From Arenibacter sp. F26102 (GTDB lineage Bacteria > Bacteroidota > Bacteroidia > Flavobacteriales > Flavobacteriaceae), in the NCBI RefSeq assembly GCF_023015865.1, contig NZ_JALKBC010000016.1, positions 46,235 to 110,234 of the forward strand: a stretch of DNA of 64,000 nt, given 5' to 3'. Under the pieces are notes generated by a model. That model made no database searches, had not been told where the DNA came from, and saw nothing but the letters and a program-made list of their open reading frames with translations. Below, piece after piece: positions 8,833 to 17,287 of this stretch. Within the stretch, counting starts at the first letter, position 1. Every line of letters starts with the position of its first letter. The position numbers were made by a program, and so were the translations under genes.

Positions 8833-9486
8833 ATGTCCATTAAAGCTAATTTAAAGAAAATCAAGGAATCGATTCCGCCCCACGTTAAACTGGTAGCGGT
8901 TTCCAAAACCAAACCTGCATCGGACATTATGGAGGCCTATGACGCAGGACAAAGGATTTTTGGTGAAAATAAAATTCAGGAAATGACGCAGAAATGGGAG
9001 ATTCTTCCAAAAGATATCCAATGGCATATGATCGGTCATATTCAGCGCAATAAAGTTAAGTATATGGCCGAGTATGTATCCCTGATCCATGGGGTGGACA
9101 GCCTAAAGCTGCTGAAGGAAATAAATAAACAGGCCAAAAAGCACCAACGCATCATTCCCTGCCTGCTACAAATTCACATCGCTGAGGAAGACACCAAATT
9201 TGGTTTTGACGAGAAAGAATTAAATGAAATAATTACCGCAAATGACATTCAACAACTAGCTAACATAAAGATAGTTGGATTAATGGGAATGGCTACATTT
9301 ACCGATGACATCCCGCAAATCAGAAAAGAATTTAAACAGCTTAAAAGTTTGTTTGAAAAAACTAAACCCGTACTCCCGGATCTATCAGAAATATCTATGG
9401 GAATGAGTGGCGATTACGAGATTGCCATTGTGGAAGGGAGTACCATGATACGAGTAGGAAGCAGCATTTTTGGAGCCAGAAATTAG
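8833..9486 (+). CDS. YggS family pyridoxal-phosphate homeostasis protein
   Basis: 217 residues, single-domain alanine-racemase-fold barrel. The PLP-binding Lys is in LVAVSKTKP (residue about 25), with FGENKIQEM, WHMIGHIQRNK and SEISMGMSGDYEIAIVEGSTMIRVGSSIFG following as in YggS/PROSC proteins. These have no known catalytic activity and buffer free PLP and amino-acid pools. The start at ATG 8833 gives full length. Confidence 0.94.
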   Translation: MSIKANLKKIKESIPPHVKLVAVSKTKPASDIMEAYDAGQRIFGENKIQEMTQKWEILPKDIQWHMIGHIQRNKVKYMAEYVSLIHGVDSLKLLKEINKQAKKHQRIIPCLLQIHIAEEDTKFGFDEKELNEIITANDIQQLANIKIVGLMGMATFTDDIPQIRKEFKQLKSLFEKTKPVLPDLSEISMGMSGDYEIAIVEGSTMIRVGSSIFGARN

Positions 9487-9505
9487 CCGCTAAACTTGCT
9501 ATTTC

Positions 9506-9540
9506 TTTGACAACAGAATATGTATCTTTGTTTACCAATC
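9506..9540 (+). promoter_or_regulatory. Candidate promoter of the exonuclease/GIY-YIG gene
   Basis: TTTG at 9506-9509 and TATCTTTG at 9533-9540 with a 23-nt spacer fit the Bacteroidota consensus; the gene starts 17 nt later. Confidence 0.45.
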
Positions 9541-9557
9541 CGAATTAGAAATAATAC

Positions 9558-10925
9558 ATGTACGTCATATTAGATATTGAAACCACAGGAGGTAAATACA
9601 ATGAAGAGGGGATTACCGAAATTGCTATCCACAGGTTTGACGGGCATAAAGTGGTGGATCAATTTATTAGCTTGGTAAACCCGGAAAAAGACATTCAGCC
9701 ATTTGTAGTCAATCTTACGGGCATTAACAATAATATGCTACGTACAGCTCCGAAATTTTATGAAGTAGCCAAGCGCATAGTCGAAATTACGGAAGATGCC
9801 GTAATTGTAGCCCATAACGCGCAGTTCGACTACCGCATATTGCGTACTGAATTCAGGCGGTTGGGATTTAATTTTGAACGCAAGACCCTCTGTACCGTTG
9901 AACTCTCCAAGCAATTACTACCGGATGCCGAATCCTATAGTCTTGGCAAATTGGTTCGTTCCTTGGGGATCCCCGTAAGTGACCGCCATAGGGCCAATGG
10001 GGATGCATTGGCCACTTTACAGCTATTTAAACTATTACTTTTAAAAGACTTGGATAAAACCATTGTTAAAAGTGTTTTAAGAAGTGAGACCCAAGGCGAA
10101 CTGTCGCCCAGGCAACTTGATATGGTAGACGAATTACCTTCAGAAACAGGAGTCTATTATTTACACAATAAGGATGGAGATATTATTTTGTTGGGCAAAA
10201 GCAGCAACATAAAAAAAAGGGTCAATCAGCATTTTACCAATAATAGTCCAAAGGCCAGAAAAATTCAAAAAGAGACTAAACGGGTTTCTTACGAAAAGAC
10301 AGGCAATGAATTGGCTGCACTATTAAAGGAAAATGCAGAATTATTACGAAACAAGCCCAAATACAATTCCTATTACAAAAGAAGGCTTTTTTCCCATGGA
10401 ATATACCAATCCGTTGACGGGAATGGATATATTGCACTGACGGCAGAGACCATTGACCCAAAAAAAAGACCGGTAGCCACTTTTAACAGCCTTCAAGGTG
10501 CCGAGAATTTTCTACATAAGATTAGGGAGGAATTTCAGTTGTGTAATAAAATAAATAGGCTCTCGCAGGCAAAAATGCACTGTTCCCATTACGAGGACAA
10601 CAGTTGCCTAGGAGGCTGCATTAAAAAAGAACCTACAGAAGCCTATAATGAAAGAGCACGGCAGGCTATTGAAAAATACAGTTTTTCAAAAAAGAGCATT
10701 TTGATCATGGACAAGGGCAGGGAAATTGGCGAACGTTGTGGAATAGAAATTAAAGATGGTGTTTTTAAAGGTCTTGGATATTTTAATTTAAACCATCAGA
10801 TAAATAATATTCATATCTTGGAATCCATAATAACACCTATGGAAGGAAATGAAAACACGACCCACATCATTTCTTCCTATCTAAGAAAAAAAAAGGTCTT
10901 AAAAATTCTAGAACTAAAACACTAA
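9558..10925 (+). CDS. DEDDh exonuclease fused to a GIY-YIG nuclease domain
   Basis: 455 residues. The N-terminal domain (about 1-170) is a DnaQ-like 3'-5' exonuclease: acidic residues D6 and E8 in LDIETTG, VAHNAQFDYRIL, and DRHRANGDALAT with the final His/Asp. A second domain (about 190-285) is a GIY-YIG nuclease of UvrC/Cho type: GVYYLHN, ILLGKSSNIKKRVNQHF, and a conserved Glu in NELAALLKENAELL. The C-terminal 150 residues include CSHYEDNSCLGGC, resembling the Cys-containing part of UvrC N-terminal regions. The fusion of proofreading-type exonuclease and UvrC-type nuclease is known in several phyla and is assumed to serve DNA repair. Confidence 0.9.
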   Translation: MYVILDIETTGGKYNEEGITEIAIHRFDGHKVVDQFISLVNPEKDIQPFVVNLTGINNNMLRTAPKFYEVAKRIVEITEDAVIVAHNAQFDYRILRTEFRRLGFNFERKTLCTVELSKQLLPDAESYSLGKLVRSLGIPVSDRHRANGDALATLQLFKLLLLKDLDKTIVKSVLRSETQGELSPRQLDMVDELPSETGVYYLHNKDGDIILLGKSSNIKKRVNQHFTNNSPKARKIQKETKRVSYEKTGNELAALLKENAELLRNKPKYNSYYKRRLFSHGIYQSVDGNGYIALTAETIDPKKRPVATFNSLQGAENFLHKIREEFQLCNKINRLSQAKMHCSHYEDNSCLGGCIKKEPTEAYNERARQAIEKYSFSKKSILIMDKGREIGERCGIEIKDGVFKGLGYFNLNHQINNIHILESIITPMEGNENTTHIISSYLRKKKVLKILELKH

Positions 10926-10928
10926 ACT

Positions 10929-11756
10929 TTGAAAGTCAATAAAAGTTGGAGACATAAGATTCACGAAGTAATTTACGGGACCCATACTCCCGCTGGAAAA
11001 TTTTTCGACATCATATTACTTGTAGTGATCGTCTATAGTGTTGTAATCGTAATGCTCGAGAGCATCCCTTCCTTCGATGAAAAGCACCATAGATTTTTAA
11101 ACTATTCGGAATGGACGGTCACAATACTTTTTTCCATTGAGTACATTTTAAGAATAATTTCCATTAACCGGCCCAAAAAGTATATTTTCAGTTTCTTTGG
11201 TATTGTTGATCTACTATCCACTATTCCCAAATACCTTTCCCTATTTCTGATTGGTTCGCAATACCTTACGGCATTTCGTATTTTAAGACTTTTAAGGGTT
11301 TTTAGAATATTAAAGTTGGTGCGCTTTGTGGGGGAATCCAACAATCTGGTCAGGGCATTGCATGCCAGCAGGACTAAAATATTCGTTTTTGTTTTCTTTA
11401 TCATTATCATATCCGTTTTATTGGGAACGGTGATGTATATCGTTGAAGGGCCCACCCACGGCTTCACCAGTATACCCCACAGCGTTTATTGGACCATTGT
11501 TACCCTGACCACTGTTGGATATGGCGATATCTCCCCTGAAACCCCCCTGGGACAATTTCTCGCAACAGTAATCATGATTATTGGTTACGGGGTAATAGCA
11601 GTGCCCACTGGCATCGTTTCTGCTGAATATGCTTCAGGATTATCTAAAAAGGCCAACGAAAACCCCGGTAGGGCCTGTCCGGATTGTGGCACGGAGATTA
11701 TGCGCATAGACGCCCATTACTGCAGGGAATGCGGGCACAGATTAAGTGAAGATTAA
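10929..11756 (+). CDS. Voltage-gated ion channel (potassium type) with C-terminal zinc ribbon
   Basis: 275 residues with six hydrophobic segments as in a Kv-type subunit: S1 FFDIILLVVIVYSVVIVML, S2 WTVTILFSIEYIL, S3 near FGIVDLLSTIP, S4 with regularly spaced Arg/Lys (FRILRLLRVFRILKLVRF), S5, then the selectivity filter TTVGYGD (a K+ filter) and S6. The last 30 residues hold two CxxC pairs (CPDCGTEIM and CRECGHRL), a small zinc ribbon. The start is TTG at 10929; the next Met would remove S1. The stop overlaps the miaA start by one base (TAATG), which implies translational coupling. Confidence 0.9.
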   Translation: MKVNKSWRHKIHEVIYGTHTPAGKFFDIILLVVIVYSVVIVMLESIPSFDEKHHRFLNYSEWTVTILFSIEYILRIISINRPKKYIFSFFGIVDLLSTIPKYLSLFLIGSQYLTAFRILRLLRVFRILKLVRFVGESNNLVRALHASRTKIFVFVFFIIIISVLLGTVMYIVEGPTHGFTSIPHSVYWTIVTLTTVGYGDISPETPLGQFLATVIMIIGYGVIAVPTGIVSAEYASGLSKKANENPGRACPDCGTEIMRIDAHYCRECGHRLSED

Positions 11757-12670
11757 TGAAGGAAAAAATTCTTATTACCGTTGTTGGACCAACTGCAATC
11801 GGGAAAACATCCTTAGCCATTGCCATCGCCAAACATTATAATACCGAGATCATTTCCGCCGATTCACGTCAGTTTTACCAAGAAATGTCTATTGGGACCG
11901 CGGTACCATCCCCAGAAGAATTAGCTGCCGTCCCACATCATTTTATTCAACACAAAAGTATATTGGACGAATATACCGTTGGGGATTTTGAACGGGAGGC
12001 AATAACCAAAATGGAAGCACTCTTCACACAACACGATATAGTTGTAATGGTAGGTGGTAGCGGATTATATGTTGATGCCATTAAATACGGCCTGGATAAT
12101 TTCCCCACAATAGAGCCGGAAGTGCGTGAAAAGTTAAACAGTACTTTGATAAATGAAGGTATTTTAAGCTTGCAGGAGAAGCTTAAATCTTTGGACCTGG
12201 AATATTACAACAAAGTGGACCTAAACAATCCACATAGGCTAATTAGAGCTCTGGAAGTGTGTATTGGTTCCGGCCTCCCCTACAGCTCTTTCCTGAACCA
12301 AAAAAAAGTGGATAGAAATTTTAACGTAATAACCATTGGCATAACCGCAGAAAGGAAGACAATCTACGACCGAATAAACCAAAGAGTAGATATAATGTTG
12401 GAACAAGGATTGTTGGAAGAGGTAAGATCCCTAAAGGAACAACAGGACCTAAATGCATTACAAACCGTAGGCTATAGGGAGTTATTTAGTTATTTTGACG
12501 GAGAATTTGATTTGGATACCGCTATTGCCGAAATAAAGAAAAACACCAGAAGGTTTGCAAAAAGGCAATTAACTTGGTTGCGGAAAAAAGAGGATATCCT
12601 GTGGGTCGACTATAAATACGACCTGAAAGAACTTCTAATAAAAGTTGAACATGAAAGAAATAGGAAATGA
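11756..12670 (+). CDS. miaA: tRNA dimethylallyltransferase MiaA
   Basis: MiaA transfers a dimethylallyl group from DMAPP to N6 of A37 in tRNAs that read codons starting with U. The 304-residue protein has the P-loop GPTAIGKTSLA (residues 11-21), SADSRQFYQEMSIGTA, HHFI, GGSGLYVDAI, NPHRLIRALE and the C-terminal TVGYRELFSYFDGE and RRFAKRQLTWLRK tRNA-binding segments. It is sandwiched in a tight operon: one-base overlap with the ion channel upstream and a 4-base ATGA overlap with the kinase downstream. Confidence 0.97.
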   Translation: MKEKILITVVGPTAIGKTSLAIAIAKHYNTEIISADSRQFYQEMSIGTAVPSPEELAAVPHHFIQHKSILDEYTVGDFEREAITKMEALFTQHDIVVMVGGSGLYVDAIKYGLDNFPTIEPEVREKLNSTLINEGILSLQEKLKSLDLEYYNKVDLNNPHRLIRALEVCIGSGLPYSSFLNQKKVDRNFNVITIGITAERKTIYDRINQRVDIMLEQGLLEEVRSLKEQQDLNALQTVGYRELFSYFDGEFDLDTAIAEIKKNTRRFAKRQLTWLRKKEDILWVDYKYDLKELLIKVEHERNRK

Positions 12671-13173
12671 AGGACGGTAAAAAAAATATTCTTTTTGTAA
12701 TTGGGGTTTCCGGAACCGGTAAATCCACCATCGGGAAGTTACTTGCAGAAAAATTAAACCTAGCTTTTTATGATGGGGACGATTATCACTCGGAATCCAA
12801 TATAAAAAAAATGGCCAATAAAAATCCCCTGACCGACGAGGACCGATATCACTGGCTGCTAACGCTGAACCAATTGGCTATAGACAACAAAAAGAAAGGA
12901 GCCGTTATTGTCTGTTCCGCCTTAAAGGAATCCTATAGAAAATTACTGGAAAGCAAAATTGAAGACAAGGTAATATGGATCTCCTTGGAAGGTTCTTTTG
13001 AATTGTTATTGGACCGATTACAAAAACGGAAGGGCCACTTTATGCCAGCCGATTTACTTCGTTCCCAACTGGATACCTTTGAATCTCCTACCAAGGCCAT
13101 AAAAATATCCATTGAACCCAGTCCCGAAGAAATTATAGATACAATATTAAGGGAATATACCAGAACTATATAA
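12667..13173 (+). CDS. gntK: Gluconokinase (GntK family)
   Basis: Gluconokinase phosphorylates D-gluconate to 6-phosphogluconate with ATP. The 168-residue protein has the P-loop GVSGTGKST, the family motif FYDGDDYHSESNIKKMANKNPLTDEDR (read from about residue 34), VCSALKESYRKLL and GHFMPADLLRSQ. It overlaps miaA by 4 nt. A GntP-type permease, the expected gluconate importer, occurs at 34120-35454 but is not linked. A related shikimate- or adenylate-kinase function is less likely given the DGDD motif. Confidence 0.9.
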   Translation: MKDGKKNILFVIGVSGTGKSTIGKLLAEKLNLAFYDGDDYHSESNIKKMANKNPLTDEDRYHWLLTLNQLAIDNKKKGAVIVCSALKESYRKLLESKIEDKVIWISLEGSFELLLDRLQKRKGHFMPADLLRSQLDTFESPTKAIKISIEPSPEEIIDTILREYTRTI

Positions 13174-13183
13174 AATTTAACTC

Positions 13184-13320
13184 TAGGGCGCCCCTAAGCA
13201 CACTTAAATAAGTACACCCAATGGTATGGGTGTATAGCCAAAACCCCGCCTTATTGGCTGGGATCGTTCTTCTGTCGCATTTCCATGAACCTACGGCTTT
13301 TGAAATGCAGGACTCACGAA
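13184..13320. other. Hairpin-rich intergenic element, possibly a structured RNA or a dispersed repeat
   Basis: The spacer between the convergent gntK and response-regulator genes holds a row of short inverted repeats: TAGGG/CCCTA (13184-13196), ACTTA/TAAGT (13202-13213), TACACCCA/TGGGTGTA with a 6-nt loop (13213-13234), and AGCCAA/TTGGCT (13236-13259). A further GC-richer stretch runs to the terminator at 13324. It has no convincing gene; a 62-codon minus-strand frame here includes the terminator itself. Function unknown. Confidence 0.4.
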
Positions 13321-13323
13321 TAA

Positions 13324-13351
13324 AAAACACCAAGGTTTCCCTTGGTGTTTT
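13324..13351. terminator. Bidirectional terminator between gntK and the response regulator
   Basis: A 12-bp stem AAAACACCAAGG / CCTTGGTGTTTT with a TTTC loop; both sides end in A/T runs, so it can serve both convergent units. Confidence 0.85.
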
Positions 13352-13374
13352 CAAAATATTTATATTATCCCGGA

Positions 13375-14082
13375 TTATTCGGTTTTAATCACCAATCTAA
13401 ACCCTTCCCCGTGGATATTTAAGATCTCCACATTTTCATCTCTTTTAAGGTATTTACGCAATTTTGCAATATATACGTCCATACTTCTAGAGGTAAAATA
13501 ATTATCATCCCTCCAAATTTTGGTCAAAGCTAATTCCCTTGGCATTAAATCGTTCTCATGCAAGGCCAAAAGCCTAAGAAGCTCATTTTCCTTAGGGGAC
13601 AATTTAATAGCCTCTTCGTCCTTATATTTCAGGAAGCGTAGCTTGGAATTCAATTGAAAACCACCAATGGTAAATTCAAATTGCTTACTATCCGCAAGGG
13701 AACTGGAAGACTTCCTTTGAATTATAGCCTTAAGTTTCATCAGTAAGACTTCAGAATCAAAAGGTTTATTCAAATAATCGTCCGCGCCGGCCTTATATCC
13801 TTTAAGAACATCTTCTTTCATAGTCTTGGCGGTAAGAAAAACGATTGGTACGTTTTCGTTCTTTTCCCTGATTTCCTTTGCAAGGGTAAATCCATCCTTG
13901 TAAGGCATCATAACATCCAAGATACAGACGTCAAAATTGTCTTTCTTAAATTTTTCAAATCCTTCCATTCCATTTTTTGCCAACGTAACGTCAAAATCGT
14001 TCATTGCCAAGTAATCTTTAAGTACAATCCCAAAATTGGGATCATCCTCTACAAGTAATATTTTCTTATCTGCTGTTTCCAT
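13375..14082 (-). CDS. OmpR-family response regulator
   Basis: 235 residues. The N-terminal receiver domain has the acidic pocket (LLVEDD), the phosphoacceptor Asp in CILDVMMP (residue about 55), the Thr in VFLTAK and the Lys in LNKPFD. The C-terminal half is a winged-helix DNA-binding domain (LSPKENELLRLLALHEN ... RSMDVYIAKLRKYL). The gene for its kinase lies 7 nt upstream, so the pair is one operon. It resembles the RprY regulators of Bacteroidota; targets are unknown. Confidence 0.93.
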   Translation of the reverse strand: METADKKILLVEDDPNFGIVLKDYLAMNDFDVTLAKNGMEGFEKFKKDNFDVCILDVMMPYKDGFTLAKEIREKNENVPIVFLTAKTMKEDVLKGYKAGADDYLNKPFDSEVLLMKLKAIIQRKSSSSLADSKQFEFTIGGFQLNSKLRFLKYKDEEAIKLSPKENELLRLLALHENDLMPRELALTKIWRDDNYFTSRSMDVYIAKLRKYLKRDENVEILNIHGEGFRLVIKTE

Positions 14083-14089
14083 TATTATT

Positions 14090-15664
14090 TTAAATTAAAG
14101 GCAGTTTTATATAGAAAGTGCTTCCTTTACCTTTTTCACTTTCTGCATAAACCTCACCTTGGTGATCATCAACTATTTTTTTAACGTAAGCGAGCCCTAA
14201 ACCATGCCCCTTAACATTGTGTATATCCCCTGTGTGTTCTCTATAGAACTTTTCAAAAACCTTTTTAAGCACCACTTTGCTCATTCCAGCACCCTGATCC
14301 TGAATTTTAATAATGATATAATTACCTACCACTTCAGTAAAGACATCGATCTTTGGCACCTCTGGCGAATATTTCACCGCATTGTCCAATATATTCACTA
14401 TAACATTGGTAAAATGCATCTCATTGGCCAATACCTCCGAACGTTCCGCTTTTAGATGGGGCTTTATATATCCTCCTCTATCCGCAACAATTAACTCTAC
14501 ATGAGTAATGGCATCCTCTATTATGTCGTGTACATCTGCCCTATCCTTACTTATGTCCAGCTGATTTTTTTCCAACTTCGATATTCGTAACACATTTTCC
14601 ACCTGCGCATGCATTCTTTTATTTTCATCCCGGATCATTTGCAAGTAGCGCAGCACCTTCTCCTTGTCATCTATAATCTTAGGATTTTTTATAGCTTCCA
14701 CGGCTAAATTTATCGTTGCAATCGGAGTTTTAAACTCATGCGTCATATTATTTATGAAGTCCGATTTTATCTCTGAAATCTGCTTTTGTCTTATCAACTG
14801 ATAAATGGCACTGGAATATGCCACTACAATTACCAAGGTAAATGTTAACGACAAAATTGCCATTCCAAGAATAGATTGAATTAGGAACCTTTTCTTTTTA
14901 GGAAAAGTGAGCAATAAGGAAAAATTGGTATTCCCCTCACTATCCTTAAATAATGGTGCCTTATAAAGGGTTGTTTCTGTAAACTTGAATTTTTTGGATT
15001 TAACTTTTGTAGGCAGTCCTTTGCTATAGACTCCATATTCGTAGTCTATATCTATACCCCTATTTTTTAGTTCCCTGCCAAGGAACAATTCTATTTCCTG
15101 TTTGGATACACGTTTGTGGATAGACCTGGATTTTGCCTGTTCCCTAAAAACATCATCCAATGCAGCTTTATCAACAGATGAAAGACCTCCAATTTTCTCG
15201 AGCTTTTGGACCGGTGTCAAGGAATATTGCCTCCCATCCAGACCAAAATCTTCTTTATAAATTTCGGTTTTTCTAGTACTGGTAATATTTCTAAAGGTTG
15301 TTGTATCCAAGCCTATATCAAAGAACGTAGATGCCATATTGTAATCCTCCTCCAAAATACCGTGTGTATAAAACCGTATTTCATTGGAATTGATATCGCG
15401 ATCAAAAAAAAAGAAATTCTTAAGATGTGTAGCCTTTGGCTTACCAATACTATCCTTTAGCTTGTAAAACTCATTAAGATAATCCTGCACTTCCCGTTTT
15501 TCAATATTCTCTACAACCCTACTTAAAATTTGGTTGACGGTATTTGAAAACTGTTCCTCCTTGTCCTCTACTGACTTATTTATCCAATAGCTCTGAACAA
15601 AGATGATCCCAATTAGGGAAAGGCTCATTAAGACTACCAAAAGACCAAATAACCTCTTATTCAT
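14090..15664 (-). CDS. Sensor histidine kinase
   Basis: 524 residues. Two transmembrane helices (about residues 7-27 and 268-290) frame a periplasmic sensor domain of about 240 residues with no recognisable family. The cytoplasmic kinase core is complete: H-box FINNMTHEFKTPIATI with the phosphorylated His, N-box NVIVNILDNAVKYSP, G1 KIQDQGAGMS and G2 GHGLGLAYVKKIV, ending GSTFYIKLPL. Paired with the OmpR-type regulator directly downstream; RprX-like in layout. A TAATTTTG motif on the minus strand at 15672-15679 may be its -7 element. Confidence 0.93.
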   Translation of the reverse strand: MNKRLFGLLVVLMSLSLIGIIFVQSYWINKSVEDKEEQFSNTVNQILSRVVENIEKREVQDYLNEFYKLKDSIGKPKATHLKNFFFFDRDINSNEIRFYTHGILEEDYNMASTFFDIGLDTTTFRNITSTRKTEIYKEDFGLDGRQYSLTPVQKLEKIGGLSSVDKAALDDVFREQAKSRSIHKRVSKQEIELFLGRELKNRGIDIDYEYGVYSKGLPTKVKSKKFKFTETTLYKAPLFKDSEGNTNFSLLLTFPKKKRFLIQSILGMAILSLTFTLVIVVAYSSAIYQLIRQKQISEIKSDFINNMTHEFKTPIATINLAVEAIKNPKIIDDKEKVLRYLQMIRDENKRMHAQVENVLRISKLEKNQLDISKDRADVHDIIEDAITHVELIVADRGGYIKPHLKAERSEVLANEMHFTNVIVNILDNAVKYSPEVPKIDVFTEVVGNYIIIKIQDQGAGMSKVVLKKVFEKFYREHTGDIHNVKGHGLGLAYVKKIVDDHQGEVYAESEKGKGSTFYIKLPLI

Positions 15665-15671
15665 TTATTAA

Positions 15672-15679
15672 CAAAATTA
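15672..15679 (-). promoter_or_regulatory. -7 element TAATTTTG upstream of the sensor kinase
   Basis: Reading the minus strand, TAATTTTG matches TAnnTTTG and ends 7 nt before the kinase start codon. No clear -33 element is seen, so this is tentative. Confidence 0.3.
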
Positions 15680-15744
15680 TAAATTTAACATTTAGCGGAT
15701 TGTACGTTTAACCTAACCTTAACACAAATGTTAAAATTTGGTTC

Positions 15745-16332
15745 TTAAGCACTTATTTTAAGAAGTTTACGGTGAATCTCAGCCACTTCTCTTTCTGTAT
15801 TTTCAAGGCTAATATTTTCAATTACGAAATCTGAAAGCTTCTCCTTTTGACTATCGGGCCATTGATGATTTATGCGTTCCTTTACCTTGAGAGCATCAAC
15901 TCCATCCCTATCAACCACCCTTTGTATTCTAATATCGGGCGGGGCAGTCACTAAAACTATCTTATCGTAGAAGTCGTTGTTCCCATTTTCAAAAATAATG
16001 GCGGCTTCCTGTATTACATATGGTGCATCCTGTTGTTTTGCCCAACTTATAAAATGCCTTCTTACAGCGGGATGCACAATGGCATTCAATTCCTGTAATA
16101 ATTTTTTATCATTGAAGACAGCTTTTGCTATATATTCCCTGTTAAGCTCACCATCCAAATAACTCAGCTTGCCCAACAAAGCTTCAATGTTTTTTTTAAT
16201 CTCTTTAGAACTTGACATTAATTTCTTGGCCTCAATATCAGAATTATATATTGGCACCCCCAATTTCTGGAACATTTTCCCTACCGTAGATTTTCCACTA
16301 CCAATTCCTCCAGTCAACCCTACGATCATCAT
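15745..16332 (-). CDS. coaE: Dephospho-CoA kinase
   Basis: Last step of coenzyme A synthesis: phosphorylation of the 3'-OH of dephospho-CoA. 195 residues with P-loop GLTGGIGSGKSTVG (about 5-18), the NSDIEAKKL substrate motif, HPAVRR, and EAAIIFENG; the lid region is in RVVDRDGVDALKVKERI. The start (ATG 16332) overlaps the stop of the upstream YbbR gene (ATGA), so it sits in a coupled operon. coaBC, an earlier step of the pathway, is at 22148-23353. Confidence 0.96.
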   Translation of the reverse strand: MMIVGLTGGIGSGKSTVGKMFQKLGVPIYNSDIEAKKLMSSSKEIKKNIEALLGKLSYLDGELNREYIAKAVFNDKKLLQELNAIVHPAVRRHFISWAKQQDAPYVIQEAAIIFENGNNDFYDKIVLVTAPPDIRIQRVVDRDGVDALKVKERINHQWPDSQKEKLSDFVIENISLENTEREVAEIHRKLLKISA

Positions 16333-17285
16333 TGCCTCTTAAGTATAAATTCCACTTTATTCTCCCTTAACTGCACCACATTTAGACTATCCGGCTTTTT
16401 TGCCAATTTCAATTCCAAGATATTTTCGCTTTTATCCTTTAGGCTCGAATAGTCGGCAATAACTACAAAGTCCGTAACCGCCAATTCCTTAATGGCACTG
16501 GATCGCCCTCTACAAAGAACAGAGGCCATTTCCGGAAATGTCCTAATCTCTACACCTTCAGGCACGTTGACAACCTCGACCGGAACCGGGAAAACCTTTT
16601 CGGAAAATCTAAATATTTTAGCCGATATGGTAACGCTTCGATCAGAGTACTTTGTATTCTTCAATTGACCCGGAAGATCAAGTTTTAATCTCTTGGAAAC
16701 ATCAGTGGTCGTATGCGGCAAGACCAAAGCTTGTGTAGATATACCCCTCAAAGTATCTATTTCTTTTTTAGGCCCTATTACAGTAATGGAGTCGGGAAGC
16801 AAGGTATAGGTTTTATCCATTAAATAATTTTGATCCAAATCAATGGTCACTATAGGTATTACAGGCACCTTCTTTCTATAAAGTTTTTGAAAATTGAAAA
16901 ATAAGGTATCCCTATCCATATCCACAACCGTGATAAATTTGGAGAGTTGATTCTCTATCTGACTTCTGTATGTTGATGGAGAAACAAAATACTTGGACCC
17001 TCTCCTTTCAAGTTCGGATAAGTTTACAACAACTGTTTTATTTTTAAAACCAAACATTAAAAACTGAAAACCACTTGCCCTAAGCCTAACCTTGATGTTC
17101 CTTTTTGAAACACTATTTAACAATAAGCTATCAGGGGTGCTACCGTAATAGATATCAAAGGTGGCATTGTTGGTATATTGCTCACCCAAATTGCTTACAA
17201 ACCAAGCAAGACTGGAACACAATAGAAAGACCAGAAACAGCTTAACCTTTCTTTTATTAAGTCCTTTTTTTATTCTATCTATCAA
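16329..17285 (-). CDS. YbbR/CdaR-like membrane-anchored protein
   Basis: 318 residues: one N-terminal transmembrane helix (VKLFLVFLLCSSLAWFVSNL, about 14-33) and a long extracytoplasmic part made of repeated beta-rich YbbR-type modules (for example KKVPVIPIVTIDLDQNY, SITVIGPKKEID and VFPVPVEVVNVPEG). In Firmicutes CdaR regulates the diadenylate cyclase CdaA; no CdaA gene is seen here, so that role is not assumed. It lies 2 nt after the glycosyltransferase stop and overlaps coaE. Confidence 0.82.
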   Translation of the reverse strand: MIDRIKKGLNKRKVKLFLVFLLCSSLAWFVSNLGEQYTNNATFDIYYGSTPDSLLLNSVSKRNIKVRLRASGFQFLMFGFKNKTVVVNLSELERRGSKYFVSPSTYRSQIENQLSKFITVVDMDRDTLFFNFQKLYRKKVPVIPIVTIDLDQNYLMDKTYTLLPDSITVIGPKKEIDTLRGISTQALVLPHTTTDVSKRLKLDLPGQLKNTKYSDRSVTISAKIFRFSEKVFPVPVEVVNVPEGVEIRTFPEMASVLCRGRSSAIKELAVTDFVVIADYSSLKDKSENILELKLAKKPDSLNVVQLRENKVEFILKRQ

Positions 17286-17287
17286 TA

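Noticed and set aside
13166..13354. 62-codon minus-strand frame between gntK and the response regulator
   Set aside because: Its first codons are the stem of the shared terminator, and the rest runs through a row of hairpins; no protein family pattern. Treated as a non-coding element.
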